From NCBI RefSeq assembly GCF_004569505.1, contig NZ_SPPK01000001.1:1227696-1291695 (forward strand): DNA of 64,000 bases, written 5' to 3'. Within the stretch, counting starts at the first letter, position 1. The number at the start of each line of letters is the position of its first letter. Of this stretch, positions 50,915 through 59,529 are shown one piece after another. The stretch is from Dysgonomonas mossii (GTDB taxonomy: Bacteria; Bacteroidota; Bacteroidia; Bacteroidales; Dysgonomonadaceae). The notes under the pieces were generated by a model. That model had not been told where the DNA came from. It saw only the letters and a list, made by a program, of their open reading frames with translations, and did no database searches. Both the position numbers and the translations under genes were made by a program.

Positions 50915-52573
50915 TTATGAAGCAAGAAACATCTTCATATCTTCGTCAGGTGTGGTAATAGAGCCAATACCAAAATTATCAACCAGCACTTTAGCCACGT
51001 TAGGCGATAAGAATGCAGGGAGTGTTGGCCCTAAGTGAATATTTTTTACACCGAGTGATAACAATGCAAGAAGAACGATAACAGCTTTTTGCTCGTACCA
51101 TGCAATGTTGTATGCAATCGGTAATTCATTAATGTCATTTAGTTCAAAAACTTCTTTAAGTTTCAGCGCAATCAAAGCGAGAGAGTAACTGTCGTTACAT
51201 TGTCCGGCATCGAGAACACGAGGAATACCACCTATATCACCCAGAGGCAATTTGTTGTAGCGATACTTAGCACAACCGGCAGTAAGTATAACTGTATCTT
51301 TAGGTAGATTTTCTGCAAATTCAGTATAATAGTTACGTCCTTTCATACGACCGTCACAACCTGCCATTACAAAGAACTTACGTATAGCTCCTGTTTTTAC
51401 AGCGTCAACAACCTTGTCAGCAAGTGCGAATACCTGTGCGTGAGCAAATCCTCCGATAATTTCTCCCGACTCTATTTCAGTAGGAGCTTTGCATTGTTTT
51501 GCATGCTCTATCAATTTTGAAAAATCTTTAGGCTGCCCGTCTTTTCTGTCTTCTATATGTTGGAAGCCGGTAAACCCTGATGCACCGGTAGTATATACTT
51601 TATCTGCGTAGGTTGACGTAGAACGTGGAGGTACAATACAGTTAGTTGTAAATAGTATTACACCATTAAATGATTCAAAGTCTTCGTTCTGACGCCACCA
51701 AGCACTACCATAGTTGCCTACAAAATGGCTATATTTCTTAAATGCAGGGTAGTAATGTGCCGGAAGCATTTCGCTGTGTGTGTAAACATCTACGCCTGTT
51801 CCTTCTGTTTGTTCTAACAGGTCTTGCATATCACGCAAGTCGTGACCAGAGATAAGAATACCAGGATTATTGCGAACTCCGATATTTACTTTTGTAATTT
51901 CAGGATTTCCGTATGTAGAAGTATTAGCCTTATCAAGCAAAGCCATTGTTTTTACACCATATTCACCACACTTAAGCACAAGAGCTGTAAGCTCGTCTCC
52001 GCTTAATTCTTGGGTTGTTGCAACTAAAGCTTCTTGCATAAAAGCATGGATGTCATCATCCTCATATCCCAGATTTGACGCATGTTCAGCGTAAGCTGCC
52101 ATCCCTTTGATTCCATAGATAAGAAGTTCACGCAACGAGCGTATATCTTCATTTTTAGTTTCAAGGATTCCTACATTTCCAGCCTTCACTTCCATTTCTT
52201 TTACGCTTTCGGTAGTCCAAGTAATGCAGTCACAATCTAGGTTGGGTGTAGTGTTGCCTCCTTTAGCTTTTAATTCGAGTAAAAGTTCGTCTCTCAGATT
52301 TATAGCTTCACGTACACGTATTACGAAACGCTCTTTGTCGAAGTTTGCATTGGTGATTGTCATAAATAATGATTCCATTACAAAGCGATTTGTATAAGCG
52401 GGTATTTCTACACCTGCTTTACGTAATTCTACTGTACTGTATGAGATTCCTTTGAGAAGAAACATTAACAAGTCTTGAAGATTAGCAACCTCCGAAGTTT
52501 TTCCACAAACACCTTTTACCGTACAGCCTGTATTGTGAGCTGTTTCCTGACACTGATAACAAAACATATTCAT
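50915..52573 (-). CDS. hcp: Hydroxylamine reductase (hybrid cluster protein) Hcp, class I
   Basis: 552 residues. Reduces hydroxylamine in vitro and acts as an NO reductase or nitrosylase under nitrosative stress. The N-terminal cysteines C5, C8, C17 and C23 (C-x2-C-x8-C-x5-C) fit the class I [4Fe-4S] arrangement and not the E. coli class II form. Hybrid-cluster ligands appear in the later motifs [55 protein letters not shown] and [16 protein letters not shown]. It heads a four-gene operon. Upstream is a CGTAACATTTGTTACG palindrome shared with the nrf operon. Confidence 0.97.
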   Translation of the reverse strand: MNMFCYQCQETAHNTGCTVKGVCGKTSEVANLQDLLMFLLKGISYSTVELRKAGVEIPAYTNRFVMESLFMTITNANFDKERFVIRVREAINLRDELLLELKAKGGNTTPNLDCDCITWTTESVKEMEVKAGNVGILETKNEDIRSLRELLIYGIKGMAAYAEHASNLGYEDDDIHAFMQEALVATTQELSGDELTALVLKCGEYGVKTMALLDKANTSTYGNPEITKVNIGVRNNPGILISGHDLRDMQDLLEQTEGTGVDVYTHSEMLPAHYYPAFKKYSHFVGNYGSAWWRQNEDFESFNGVILFTTNCIVPPRSTSTYADKVYTTGASGFTGFQHIEDRKDGQPKDFSKLIEHAKQCKAPTEIESGEIIGGFAHAQVFALADKVVDAVKTGAIRKFFVMAGCDGRMKGRNYYTEFAENLPKDTVILTAGCAKYRYNKLPLGDIGGIPRVLDAGQCNDSYSLALIALKLKEVFELNDINELPIAYNIAWYEQKAVIVLLALLSLGVKNIHLGPTLPAFLSPNVAKVLVDNFGIGSITTPDEDMKMFLAS

Positions 52574-52689
52574 ATCCTTAGTTTTTTAGTTAATTATTTT
52601 TTATAGAATGATTATTCCTTTATTTCTGATAAATTGGTTATATAGTAAATTTAACTCCTGATTATTGTGACTACCTGTTATTTCCTATG

Positions 52690-52697
52690 CAAACATA
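52690..52697 (-). promoter_or_regulatory. -7 element of the hcp operon
   Basis: TATGTTTG on the minus strand, a TAnnTTTG match. Its centre is 33 bp from the centre of the palindrome at 52719-52734, the same spacing as at nrfH. Confidence 0.65.
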
Positions 52698-52718
52698 CGA
52701 TGGTAGTAAAACTAAAAT

Positions 52719-52734
52719 CGTAACATTTGTTACG
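52719..52734. promoter_or_regulatory. Crp/Fnr (HcpR-like) operator between hcp and its regulator gene
   Basis: CGTAACATTTGTTACG has 7-bp arms and a 2-base centre, fitting a Crp/Fnr dimer. It serves hcp on the minus strand at about -40 and lies about 30 bp upstream of a TAACTTTG element (52753-52760) for the regulator gene itself. The reverse complement of the same 16 bases occurs at 59118-59133 before nrfH. Confidence 0.8.
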
Positions 52735-52752
52735 ACTGTGAATTATTTTTTG

Positions 52753-52760
52753 TAACTTTG
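52753..52760 (+). promoter_or_regulatory. Candidate -7 element of the Crp/Fnr gene
   Basis: TAACTTTG, 18 bp before the ATG at 52778. The operator lies just upstream, so autoregulation is possible. Confidence 0.5.
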
Positions 52761-52777
52761 TAAAAAATTACAAGACT

Positions 52778-53440
52778 ATGAACTCTGACTTACTCTTTTT
52801 CTGTACAATGTGTCGTGAAAAATCTCAAGAAGAGATTGCTCGACTAAAGTGTACGATAGATCATACTATAAAGCATTATAAAAAAGGAGAATATATCGCC
52901 TATCAGGGCGATGTTATTTCACAGTTATATATGTTATCAAAAGGGAAAGTAAAAACAGAGATAGTTTCCGATTCGGGGCTTACTCTATCAGTAGAAGAAA
53001 TTTCAGCTCCTTATCCTTTGGCTGCTGCTTTTATTTTTGCCGAAAATAATCGTTTTCCTGTGGATGTGATAGCTCTTGATGATAGCGAAATCTTATTTAT
53101 CACCAAAGACTCTGTGGAGAAACAAATGGCTAAATGTCCCGGATTTTTGCGAGGTTTTATGGCCTTCAATGCCGATCGTGTCCAATTCTTATCCGAAAGG
53201 CTCAAAATATTCTCACAAAAAGGAATTAAAGCTAAAATAGCATATTACATTTTGCAGCACGATAAAAACGGATCTTTTGAACTAGGGAAAAGTATCGCAT
53301 CTCTTGCCGAGTATTTTGGTGTAGAACGTCCTTCCCTATCCAGAGCTATTTCAGAAATGGCTGCCAGTGGAATCATAGAATTTGAAGGAGGTAAAGGTAA
53401 TATACTAAACTATAATGAAATAAAAGAATTGTTAGGATAA
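52778..53440 (+). CDS. Crp/Fnr-family regulator, HcpR-like
   Basis: 220 residues. A cyclic-nucleotide-type beta-roll domain (about 20-125) is followed by the long dimer helix and a winged-helix DNA-binding domain (about 145-220), whose recognition helix region reads LAEYFGVERPSLSRAISEMAASG. The N-terminus carries cysteines (FFCTMC, LKC), but not the four-cysteine Fnr cluster pattern. HcpR proteins of Porphyromonas and relatives bind heme and activate hcp when NO is present. This gene is divergent from hcp with the shared palindrome in between, so it is very probably the regulator of hcp and of nrf. Heme binding is inferred. Confidence 0.87.
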   Translation: MNSDLLFFCTMCREKSQEEIARLKCTIDHTIKHYKKGEYIAYQGDVISQLYMLSKGKVKTEIVSDSGLTLSVEEISAPYPLAAAFIFAENNRFPVDVIALDDSEILFITKDSVEKQMAKCPGFLRGFMAFNADRVQFLSERLKIFSQKGIKAKIAYYILQHDKNGSFELGKSIASLAEYFGVERPSLSRAISEMAASGIIEFEGGKGNILNYNEIKELLG

Positions 53441-53520
53441 TTGATTTCCGAATATCTTTTGTCTTACTCTATAGTAATAGAGAACAGAATATTCTATTCT
53501 ATCTATATAACTCTGTATTG

Positions 53521-54300
53521 TCAATATACATGTACACTCCCTTGTGCGGCCGGTAGGTAATTTACACCAATCCAAGTTATCATCAGTAATATGAATGCGA
53601 TAGGCAACGCCCAAAGCGCAACTTTATCATATTTACCATACAACCGTATATGTATATACGCGAGATAAGCCATGGACGTAACAAAAGCCCATGTTTCTTT
53701 AGGATCCCATGACCAATAGTGTCCCCATGCTTCTTTTGCCCATACAGCACCCATCAGCATTCCTAATACAAGGAACCCGAATCCTACATAAACGATATTA
53801 TCTATAAAATTGAATATCTTTTCATCAGAATAACCATAACGGTGTACTTTTCGTAATTGTACAAAAGCTCCGATAGTAGCAGCTCCAAACATAGCGTAAG
53901 AAAGAATATAAGATGTGACATGAGGTACAAACCATTCGCTTTGAAGAGCAGGCATCAAATTTTTAGAATGTATTTCGGGCTTAAATAAATTGATAAACAC
54001 AAAAACCGATGCTACCAATGCAGAGAAAGATAATAGCCAAGGATATTTCCATCTGCGATAAGCTAGGTATCCGACCGAAGACAGAAAGAAAGAATACCAT
54101 AAGCGAGTTTCACCCATCGTTCTCATTGGCGGACGTTCGATATGTATCCAAAAGCCTGCGATAAATGCAGCAAATACAGCAATGCCACATAGCATTAATA
54201 TATCAGCTAATCGCTTTTGTGATCGATACACTATAATTCCGGCCGAAAACCAGAGTATCACAGCAGGAAGTGAAAACCATATAAAATTATTCCAATTCAT
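53521..54300 (-). CDS. ccsA: Cytochrome c biogenesis protein CcsA (system II heme handling)
   Basis: 259 residues with about eight transmembrane helices. The tryptophan-rich heme-handling motif is present as WAKEAWGHYWSWDPKETWAFVTSMAYLAYIH. Histidines that may bind heme flank it. CcsA works with CcsB/ResB to move heme across the membrane and attach it to CxxCH sites. It is 18 bp downstream of the ResB-like gene and is the last gene of the nrf operon, so the operon supplies both the multiheme enzymes and their assembly factors. Confidence 0.92.
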   Translation of the reverse strand: MNWNNFIWFSLPAVILWFSAGIIVYRSQKRLADILMLCGIAVFAAFIAGFWIHIERPPMRTMGETRLWYSFFLSSVGYLAYRRWKYPWLLSFSALVASVFVFINLFKPEIHSKNLMPALQSEWFVPHVTSYILSYAMFGAATIGAFVQLRKVHRYGYSDEKIFNFIDNIVYVGFGFLVLGMLMGAVWAKEAWGHYWSWDPKETWAFVTSMAYLAYIHIRLYGKYDKVALWALPIAFILLMITWIGVNYLPAAQGSVHVY

Positions 54301-54318
54301 ATTCTTATCTTAGTACTA

Positions 54319-55596
54319 TTATTCTTTGTTGTTGTCATTCTCACTTCTATGCTTAACCAATCTGCCATTCCAAATTAAAGCGATTGAACCTAGAGCGATA
54401 AAAATAAATCCGATATATACCGGTATAAGCCAAGGGTCGTATACAAGTTCCATGCTACTGTATGAAGATAAGCGTCCGGCCTGATTATCATATCCATATT
54501 GATAGATCGTCCAACTACCGATACGCATTGGTTTATTTACTTCTATTGTTCCTTTTTTTATTGTTCCGTCAGGTGTGTATGCTTCTATATCCGATATGAA
54601 TCGTTTTGGCTCGGGAACACTCATTACCACACACTGGTGTTCATCGAGGGGAAGGGTCATATAAAGTTGAGCTTGATTTCCTCCACATATCCATCCGGTG
54701 GTATCTTTACCTTGAGATACATTGAATGCCCGTATTTTGGCAGCCGGAGTTGCTCCGGGCATAGGTACTTCCCGATAGGTACTATCGCTATTGCGTACTG
54801 CCTGATGGATATATTCTTTCAATTCAATCTCCCATCCATTAAGATGTCCTTCAGTTATTTCTGTATCTATCTGATAATAGTCCGGCTTGTCTTCTGGTAG
54901 AGGTTTTCCACTTTTGCGATCTATAATAGTTAGCTTGGGCGGATATTCTTCCATATCAAAATCGTTGAGCTGTATCGCAATAGGTAATCCCTTTACGTTT
55001 TCATCTTCATCATAAACTCTCCACTCTACCTCTCCTTCACGTATGTGCATCAGATAACGTTCAATATCAGCATGTCCCAGTCCTGCTGCGAAAAGTGTAA
55101 TCCATAGTCCGATATGATTCAAGTAAAATGCGTAGTCTTTCTTGCGGAAATTAAACAAACGGCGAACGATAAGACAGCCAAGTGATAATAGGGTGATAAA
55201 GTAAATGAGTATGAAAGCCCATGAACTTGTCATACTGTCGAAACCCAGACTTGAAAATATGTTTACTGAAACTTCGTCCGTATGGCTTGTCGTTTGTGGA
55301 GTAAGCCCCATAATGATCGTAAGAATGAGTAATGCTGAGATTAAACAGACTGAAGAGGGAATACCACTAAACCATAGTATGAAATGACTCTTACGCACAA
55401 AAAGCGAAAGAATACATAAAATCAGTGTAATAGCTCCTACCAAAAGATTGGAAGGGAATGCCAATAAATAAAAATTAAAATTACCAATTGTGAGTTGAAG
55501 GAGAAATCCGACCAAAAGGATTCCGCACGTAGTAACAATGCTTTCAGGATATCCCCAAGGCTGTTGCCAAATTTTTCGATTCTTTGTTTTTTCCAT
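54319..55596 (-). CDS. ccsB: Cytochrome c biogenesis protein CcsB/ResB-like
   Basis: 425 residues. Three transmembrane helices in the first ~110 residues, another near 130-150, a conserved YLNHIGLWITLFAAGLGHADIERYLMHIREGE stretch with histidines, a large periplasmic domain (about 185-385) and a final helix at the C-terminus (LIPVYIGFIFIALGSIALIW). This matches the ResB half of the system II cytochrome c synthetase. In some Bacteroidota ResB and CcsA are fused; here they are separate, adjacent genes. The porin gene lies 22 bp upstream. Confidence 0.88.
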   Translation of the reverse strand: MEKTKNRKIWQQPWGYPESIVTTCGILLVGFLLQLTIGNFNFYLLAFPSNLLVGAITLILCILSLFVRKSHFILWFSGIPSSVCLISALLILTIIMGLTPQTTSHTDEVSVNIFSSLGFDSMTSSWAFILIYFITLLSLGCLIVRRLFNFRKKDYAFYLNHIGLWITLFAAGLGHADIERYLMHIREGEVEWRVYDEDENVKGLPIAIQLNDFDMEEYPPKLTIIDRKSGKPLPEDKPDYYQIDTEITEGHLNGWEIELKEYIHQAVRNSDSTYREVPMPGATPAAKIRAFNVSQGKDTTGWICGGNQAQLYMTLPLDEHQCVVMSVPEPKRFISDIEAYTPDGTIKKGTIEVNKPMRIGSWTIYQYGYDNQAGRLSSYSSMELVYDPWLIPVYIGFIFIALGSIALIWNGRLVKHRSENDNNKE

Positions 55597-55618
55597 CTGT
55601 TTATATAGAAGAGAGCTA

Positions 55619-56896
55619 TTATTTCTTTGTCGAGAATAGTTTAGGTGTTATATTTATGGATACCCATCCCCAATCTTGCCAGCTTTTATGGTATCCGCCT
55701 TTTACTACATCCATCGACTTGCTTCCAAGCATGAACGAATAGCCTGCCATAAGTTTTACATCAGGCATGATTGACCAATTTACCTGAAAGTCAAACTCAG
55801 AACCTAAGCCTTTGTCTATTCTTTCATTTGATACAACAACTTCATTTGCAGTCAAGAAATAATGATAATTCAAAGATAGATCGACTTTCTTCGAGGGCTT
55901 GTAGAAAATGGCAAGTTGATTGTCCCATAACCCCGGATTGAGACCATTCGCAAATGAAGAAGCATAGAAGTAATCCATTGTTCCGTAGAATTTATGGTGT
56001 GTACCATATAACGGATCAAATGCTTTTTGCTTTGTGTCATCCTGCTTGTTTCCACTCAGATAGTCACTGCCTACACCTAATGACCATTTAGAGTCTATTT
56101 TGAAACCTGCAAAAAGACTTCCCATAAAGGCTGATACTTCTTTATTTGACTTATTTTTTCCTGTTTGATAATAAAAAGAACCTTTGATATCCCAACCGTT
56201 TGCTATATAAGTCAAATAAGTTCCAAAGGTTTGCATATACTTGTTGGCTGAATCTTCTTCGCTTCCGTACTGAAGACCCAGATTCATTGCGAGTAATGAG
56301 ATGCCGAATGGGTTCTCTTTATTTCCATAGTGATACCAAAGTGTTTGCATATTTTTATAAGGCTGTCCTCCGGCTTCATAAAAACTTCCTCCTTTTATTT
56401 TTTCATCGTTCTGGTTTAAAGCCAGGATCAAATGCAAAGTGTTTATTTTATCCGCATATCCTAACTTTAATACATCATGATAGCGTCCCGAAACGTTCCA
56501 ATCGAGCCCACCTAATATACGTTCATCGTCATAAGATAATGCTTGTCTTCCTAATTGGGCAAAGAATCCATTGTTAAAATTTAATTTAGCCCATGCTTCG
56601 TTTAGCATGAAACGCCCATTTTTATCTACTTGGGGATCTTGCCCCCAAACTCCAACGTGCTGTCCTGATAGTTTTAATTCCAGATTTGAACGTTGAAAGT
56701 CCATTGAGATTCGAGCACGGTTGTTTATGAAAGTAGCGGGGTGTTCACCTTCATTTCTGGGGAACAAGGCCCCATTGCGATATTCTCCCCGTGATCGTAG
56801 TTGCGCCGATATGGAAAATATGTCTTCTTGATTATTCTCTTGTCCTAATAATGTGAGAGGGAGTAATAGCAACCCTATTATGAAAATCTTTCTCAT
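55619..56896 (-). CDS. Outer membrane porin, alginate-export-like family, in the nrf operon
   Basis: 425 residues. A signal peptide (about 1-18, ending LLGQ) precedes a series of amphipathic strands with features of the Alginate_exp family: LRSRGEYRNGALFPRNEGEHPATFINNRARISMDFQRSNLELKLSGQHV, GFFAQLGRQALSYDDERILGGLDWNVSGRYHD, and a final strand ending KLFSTKK. It should form an 18-strand-type barrel in the outer membrane. It sits between nrfA and ccsB in the same operon, so a role in nitrite or ammonium passage is inferred. An alginate link is not implied. Confidence 0.8.
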   Translation of the reverse strand: MRKIFIIGLLLLPLTLLGQENNQEDIFSISAQLRSRGEYRNGALFPRNEGEHPATFINNRARISMDFQRSNLELKLSGQHVGVWGQDPQVDKNGRFMLNEAWAKLNFNNGFFAQLGRQALSYDDERILGGLDWNVSGRYHDVLKLGYADKINTLHLILALNQNDEKIKGGSFYEAGGQPYKNMQTLWYHYGNKENPFGISLLAMNLGLQYGSEEDSANKYMQTFGTYLTYIANGWDIKGSFYYQTGKNKSNKEVSAFMGSLFAGFKIDSKWSLGVGSDYLSGNKQDDTKQKAFDPLYGTHHKFYGTMDYFYASSFANGLNPGLWDNQLAIFYKPSKKVDLSLNYHYFLTANEVVVSNERIDKGLGSEFDFQVNWSIMPDVKLMAGYSFMLGSKSMDVVKGGYHKSWQDWGWVSINITPKLFSTKK

Positions 56897-56969
56897 AATG
56901 ATTATAGTTTAAAAAGCGCCTGCAAATGCTATATTAGATGAATGCAGACGCCCTTCAGGTAAGAAAAAA

Positions 56970-58466
56970 TTAGTTCATAGCCAGCTTTCCTTCTGATTTG
57001 GCTTTTTCTATCCAAGTAGGAAGTGTTGTTTTAATCCACTTATCTTTGTCCTCACGAAGCTTTTTCATATCCAATCCGATATATTCCTGAGCTTTTGATT
57101 TTGTAGAAATATCTGGCATTTTAACGTCTGCAACTCCAAGAGTGAATAATACTTTTTGCAGTTCCAGTTGTGCCTGTAGCGTACGGTCTAGGCTATGAGC
57201 AAGGATTCGTTGAGTTTCTACAGGAGCATGGAAGGATGCACCGTGAGAGGCCACAGCAAAATCCCAACGCCATTGAGCCTGACGAATCAATTTCAAAGAC
57301 TCTTTCATTTTAGCTTCATCTGCACCATTGTCCCACGCTGCTTTAGCCATTACATGGGCTTTCGCAAGTTCTACTTCTATCCTGTTTCTAATCTCTAATG
57401 CCTTATCCTGATATTGATAAACATAATTTTTCAGATTCTCTTCACTATCTCTATGGCATGTTTGACATGTTGATGACACATTTTTAAGTGGACTCATTAC
57501 CTGATGGTTAGAATACTTAATGCCACCTTCCGAGATATATGGCATGTGACAGTCGGCACATGATAATCCACGTTGAGCATGTGGTCCTAAAAGGAAAATT
57601 TCATAGTCAGGATGCTGTGCTTTTAGCATTGGAGCTTTGCTCAGATGATGCACCCAGTCTGTATAATTTGCATTGTCATAATATTCTTCCATCGATTCTA
57701 CTGTCATACCTCCATCCCAAGGGAAGGTCAGATATTTACCGTCACCCTTAAAGAAATATTCGACATGGCATTGGGCACATACCAGAGAACGCATTTCCTG
57801 AGGAGTTGCTTTTGTAATATCTTTGCCTTGACGCTCAAAGGCCTCTATCAAAGCCGGGCGAGTGATAGTCAGATTCATCGTCTTAGGATCGTGACAATCG
57901 GCACAACCTACAGGATTTACAATCTCACTGCCAAACTGACTCCATGTGGCTTTGTAAAAATTCTCTATTCCTACTTCATGCATCATTCGTGGCACATCAG
58001 GGCTCTTACAGGCCCAGCAAGTAGCCGGTTGCATATCTTTGTGTTCATGATCAGGTGTTCCGGTACGAAGTGTATGCGTTACATCTTCTATCGTATACAT
58101 ATGTCCTCGTGGAGCCGAATAGTCTCTGGAAAATGCATAACCAGCCCAAAGAACAACCATTTCGGGACGGCTTTCGAGTACATCTTCAGGCATATTGCCT
58201 AAATGCTTACTGCGGAAATCCATTTCTTTTGTTTTTTTCCAAGTATCGTATTCACGAGGATAATTGATACCCCATTCTTCACTATTGGTATTAATTCCTG
58301 TAATCTCTATCTTTTTATTATTATACAGAGTCGCTATTTCAGCTCTACGTTCTGTAATAGATGCTGCTAAAAGTCCAAGCATAAATACCAAAACCATTAC
58401 TATCGCAAAAATCCCCCATCCAATGATCGGTTTTCGCCTGATTGCTTCTGCTAATTTCTTTAACAT
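56970..58466 (-). CDS. nrfA: Ammonia-forming cytochrome c nitrite reductase NrfA
   Basis: 498 residues. Periplasmic pentaheme enzyme that reduces nitrite to ammonium by six electrons; it also reduces NO and hydroxylamine. The unusual active-site heme site CWACK is present, together with four ordinary CxxCH sites (CADCH, CAQCH, CADCH, CQTCH). An uncleaved-looking N-terminal helix (about 14-37) may anchor the protein. It is 8 bp downstream of nrfH, its quinol-oxidising partner. The CGTAACAAATGTTACG palindrome upstream of nrfH places it under the Crp/Fnr regulator. Confidence 0.97.
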   Translation of the reverse strand: MLKKLAEAIRRKPIIGWGIFAIVMVLVFMLGLLAASITERRAEIATLYNNKKIEITGINTNSEEWGINYPREYDTWKKTKEMDFRSKHLGNMPEDVLESRPEMVVLWAGYAFSRDYSAPRGHMYTIEDVTHTLRTGTPDHEHKDMQPATCWACKSPDVPRMMHEVGIENFYKATWSQFGSEIVNPVGCADCHDPKTMNLTITRPALIEAFERQGKDITKATPQEMRSLVCAQCHVEYFFKGDGKYLTFPWDGGMTVESMEEYYDNANYTDWVHHLSKAPMLKAQHPDYEIFLLGPHAQRGLSCADCHMPYISEGGIKYSNHQVMSPLKNVSSTCQTCHRDSEENLKNYVYQYQDKALEIRNRIEVELAKAHVMAKAAWDNGADEAKMKESLKLIRQAQWRWDFAVASHGASFHAPVETQRILAHSLDRTLQAQLELQKVLFTLGVADVKMPDISTKSKAQEYIGLDMKKLREDKDKWIKTTLPTWIEKAKSEGKLAMN

Positions 58467-58474
58467 ATTGGATC

Positions 58475-59059
58475 TTATTTTTTATTTTTCATAATATTAT
58501 TCAACCAATCCGGTACTGCTGACTTTGGTAACGGAACAATCGCGTTCGGTGAAGAAGATAGATTGCTCACGACGGTGTGAGGAACTTCCCGATGACAATC
58601 CCAGCACGCTTTTCCTTCACCTTCTTTTACTTGTGTGTAGTTTATCATACCGGTATTCACAAATTCTGTATTCAATTGAGTATGGCAGCGAATGCAGTTA
58701 TCCATGATTACTTTTTTACTGGCATCTCGAGGACGGATAACCTGTGGCTCAGCATTTAATGTAAATACTGCAGCATGATAAAGTCCATCCATAGCTTTGA
58801 ATGCATATTTATTAATGACATTATCATGTGGTACATGGCAATCGTTGCAATTGGCCCATTCTCGGTGTGCGCTGTGTTGCCATGTTTGATAATAAGGAGT
58901 CATAATATGGCAATTGATACAAGCTTCGGGATCATCAGACAGATAAGAATGTGCCCGGGACATATAGGCCGTGTATCCGCCAAGTCCGGCTATGATTCCC
59001 GCTATAACAAATAGTGGAACAACAAAATTCCGTGGTATTAGATTTAGAAGTTTTCTCAT
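58475..59059 (-). CDS. nrfH: NapC/NirT-type tetraheme quinol dehydrogenase NrfH
   Basis: 194 residues from the ATG at 59059; a TTG four codons upstream is not favoured. A single N-terminal transmembrane helix (about 8-28) is followed by four CxxCH heme sites: CINCH, CNDCH, CIRCH and CWDCH. It takes electrons from menaquinol and passes them to NrfA. It is the first gene of the nrfH-nrfA-porin-ccsB-ccsA operon, and its promoter region carries the Crp/Fnr palindrome. Confidence 0.95.
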   Translation of the reverse strand: MRKLLNLIPRNFVVPLFVIAGIIAGLGGYTAYMSRAHSYLSDDPEACINCHIMTPYYQTWQHSAHREWANCNDCHVPHDNVINKYAFKAMDGLYHAAVFTLNAEPQVIRPRDASKKVIMDNCIRCHTQLNTEFVNTGMINYTQVKEGEGKACWDCHREVPHTVVSNLSSSPNAIVPLPKSAVPDWLNNIMKNKK

Positions 59060-59088
59060 TTTATTTACCAATGAACACTGTTATTAAA

Positions 59089-59096
59089 CAAAGATA
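59089..59096 (-). promoter_or_regulatory. -7 element of the nrf operon
   Basis: TATCTTTG on the minus strand, an exact consensus, 29 bp upstream of the nrfH ATG. Its centre is 33 bp from the centre of the palindrome at 59118-59133. Confidence 0.7.
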
Positions 59097-59117
59097 TTAT
59101 ATAGAAATGATAATTTC

Positions 59118-59133
59118 CGTAACAAATGTTACG
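59118..59133. promoter_or_regulatory. Crp/Fnr (HcpR-like) operator of the nrf operon
   Basis: CGTAACAAATGTTACG is the exact reverse complement of the site before hcp. It occupies the position where a -33 element would be, so it looks like a class II activator site at about -40. The rest of the 470-bp gap 59060-59529 is AT-rich and holds only the promoter of the U32 gene. Confidence 0.82.
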
Positions 59134-59452
59134 TGGTGTTATTTTTTATTAATTAATTTAGAGCTACTTATATCATTTCGTCTCTTTTGAGAGTTATCGA
59201 AATATGTTATCCTGTTTCAATGGATAATTAAAGTCGTGCCATAATATTAAAGAATAGAGTATCTGTTTATTGAAATAATTTATTTGTAATAGATACTTAT
59301 ACAGATTTTTTAGTTGTATGAGAGTGAACCGTTATAAAAGACGTATATAAATGTTTGTTATTCACGACAAAATACAAATTATTTTTTATTCTTCAAAGAA
59401 TTTTGTTCTTTGTTTTAACTTTTTATTTGCTTAAGGTTTAGCTTGATCTCTA

Positions 59453-59484
59453 TTTGTCCTTTTCATCTAAAAGCGGTAATTTTG
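59453..59484 (+). promoter_or_regulatory. Promoter of the U32 protein gene
   Basis: A -33 TTTG (59453-59456) and a -7 TAATTTTG (59477-59484) are 20 bp apart, matching the Bacteroidota consensus. The ATG is 45 bp downstream. Confidence 0.65.
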
Positions 59485-59529
59485 CGCACAGCTTTTTTGA
59501 AGCACTAAAAAAACATACAAAAGAAAGAA

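Noticed and set aside
53467..53482. Terminator between the Crp/Fnr gene and ccsA
   Set aside because: The 6-bp AT-rich stem has no U-run on either side and is too weak to call.
57645..58202. 185-codon plus-strand frame
   Set aside because: Antisense to nrfA, whose five heme motifs establish the real frame.
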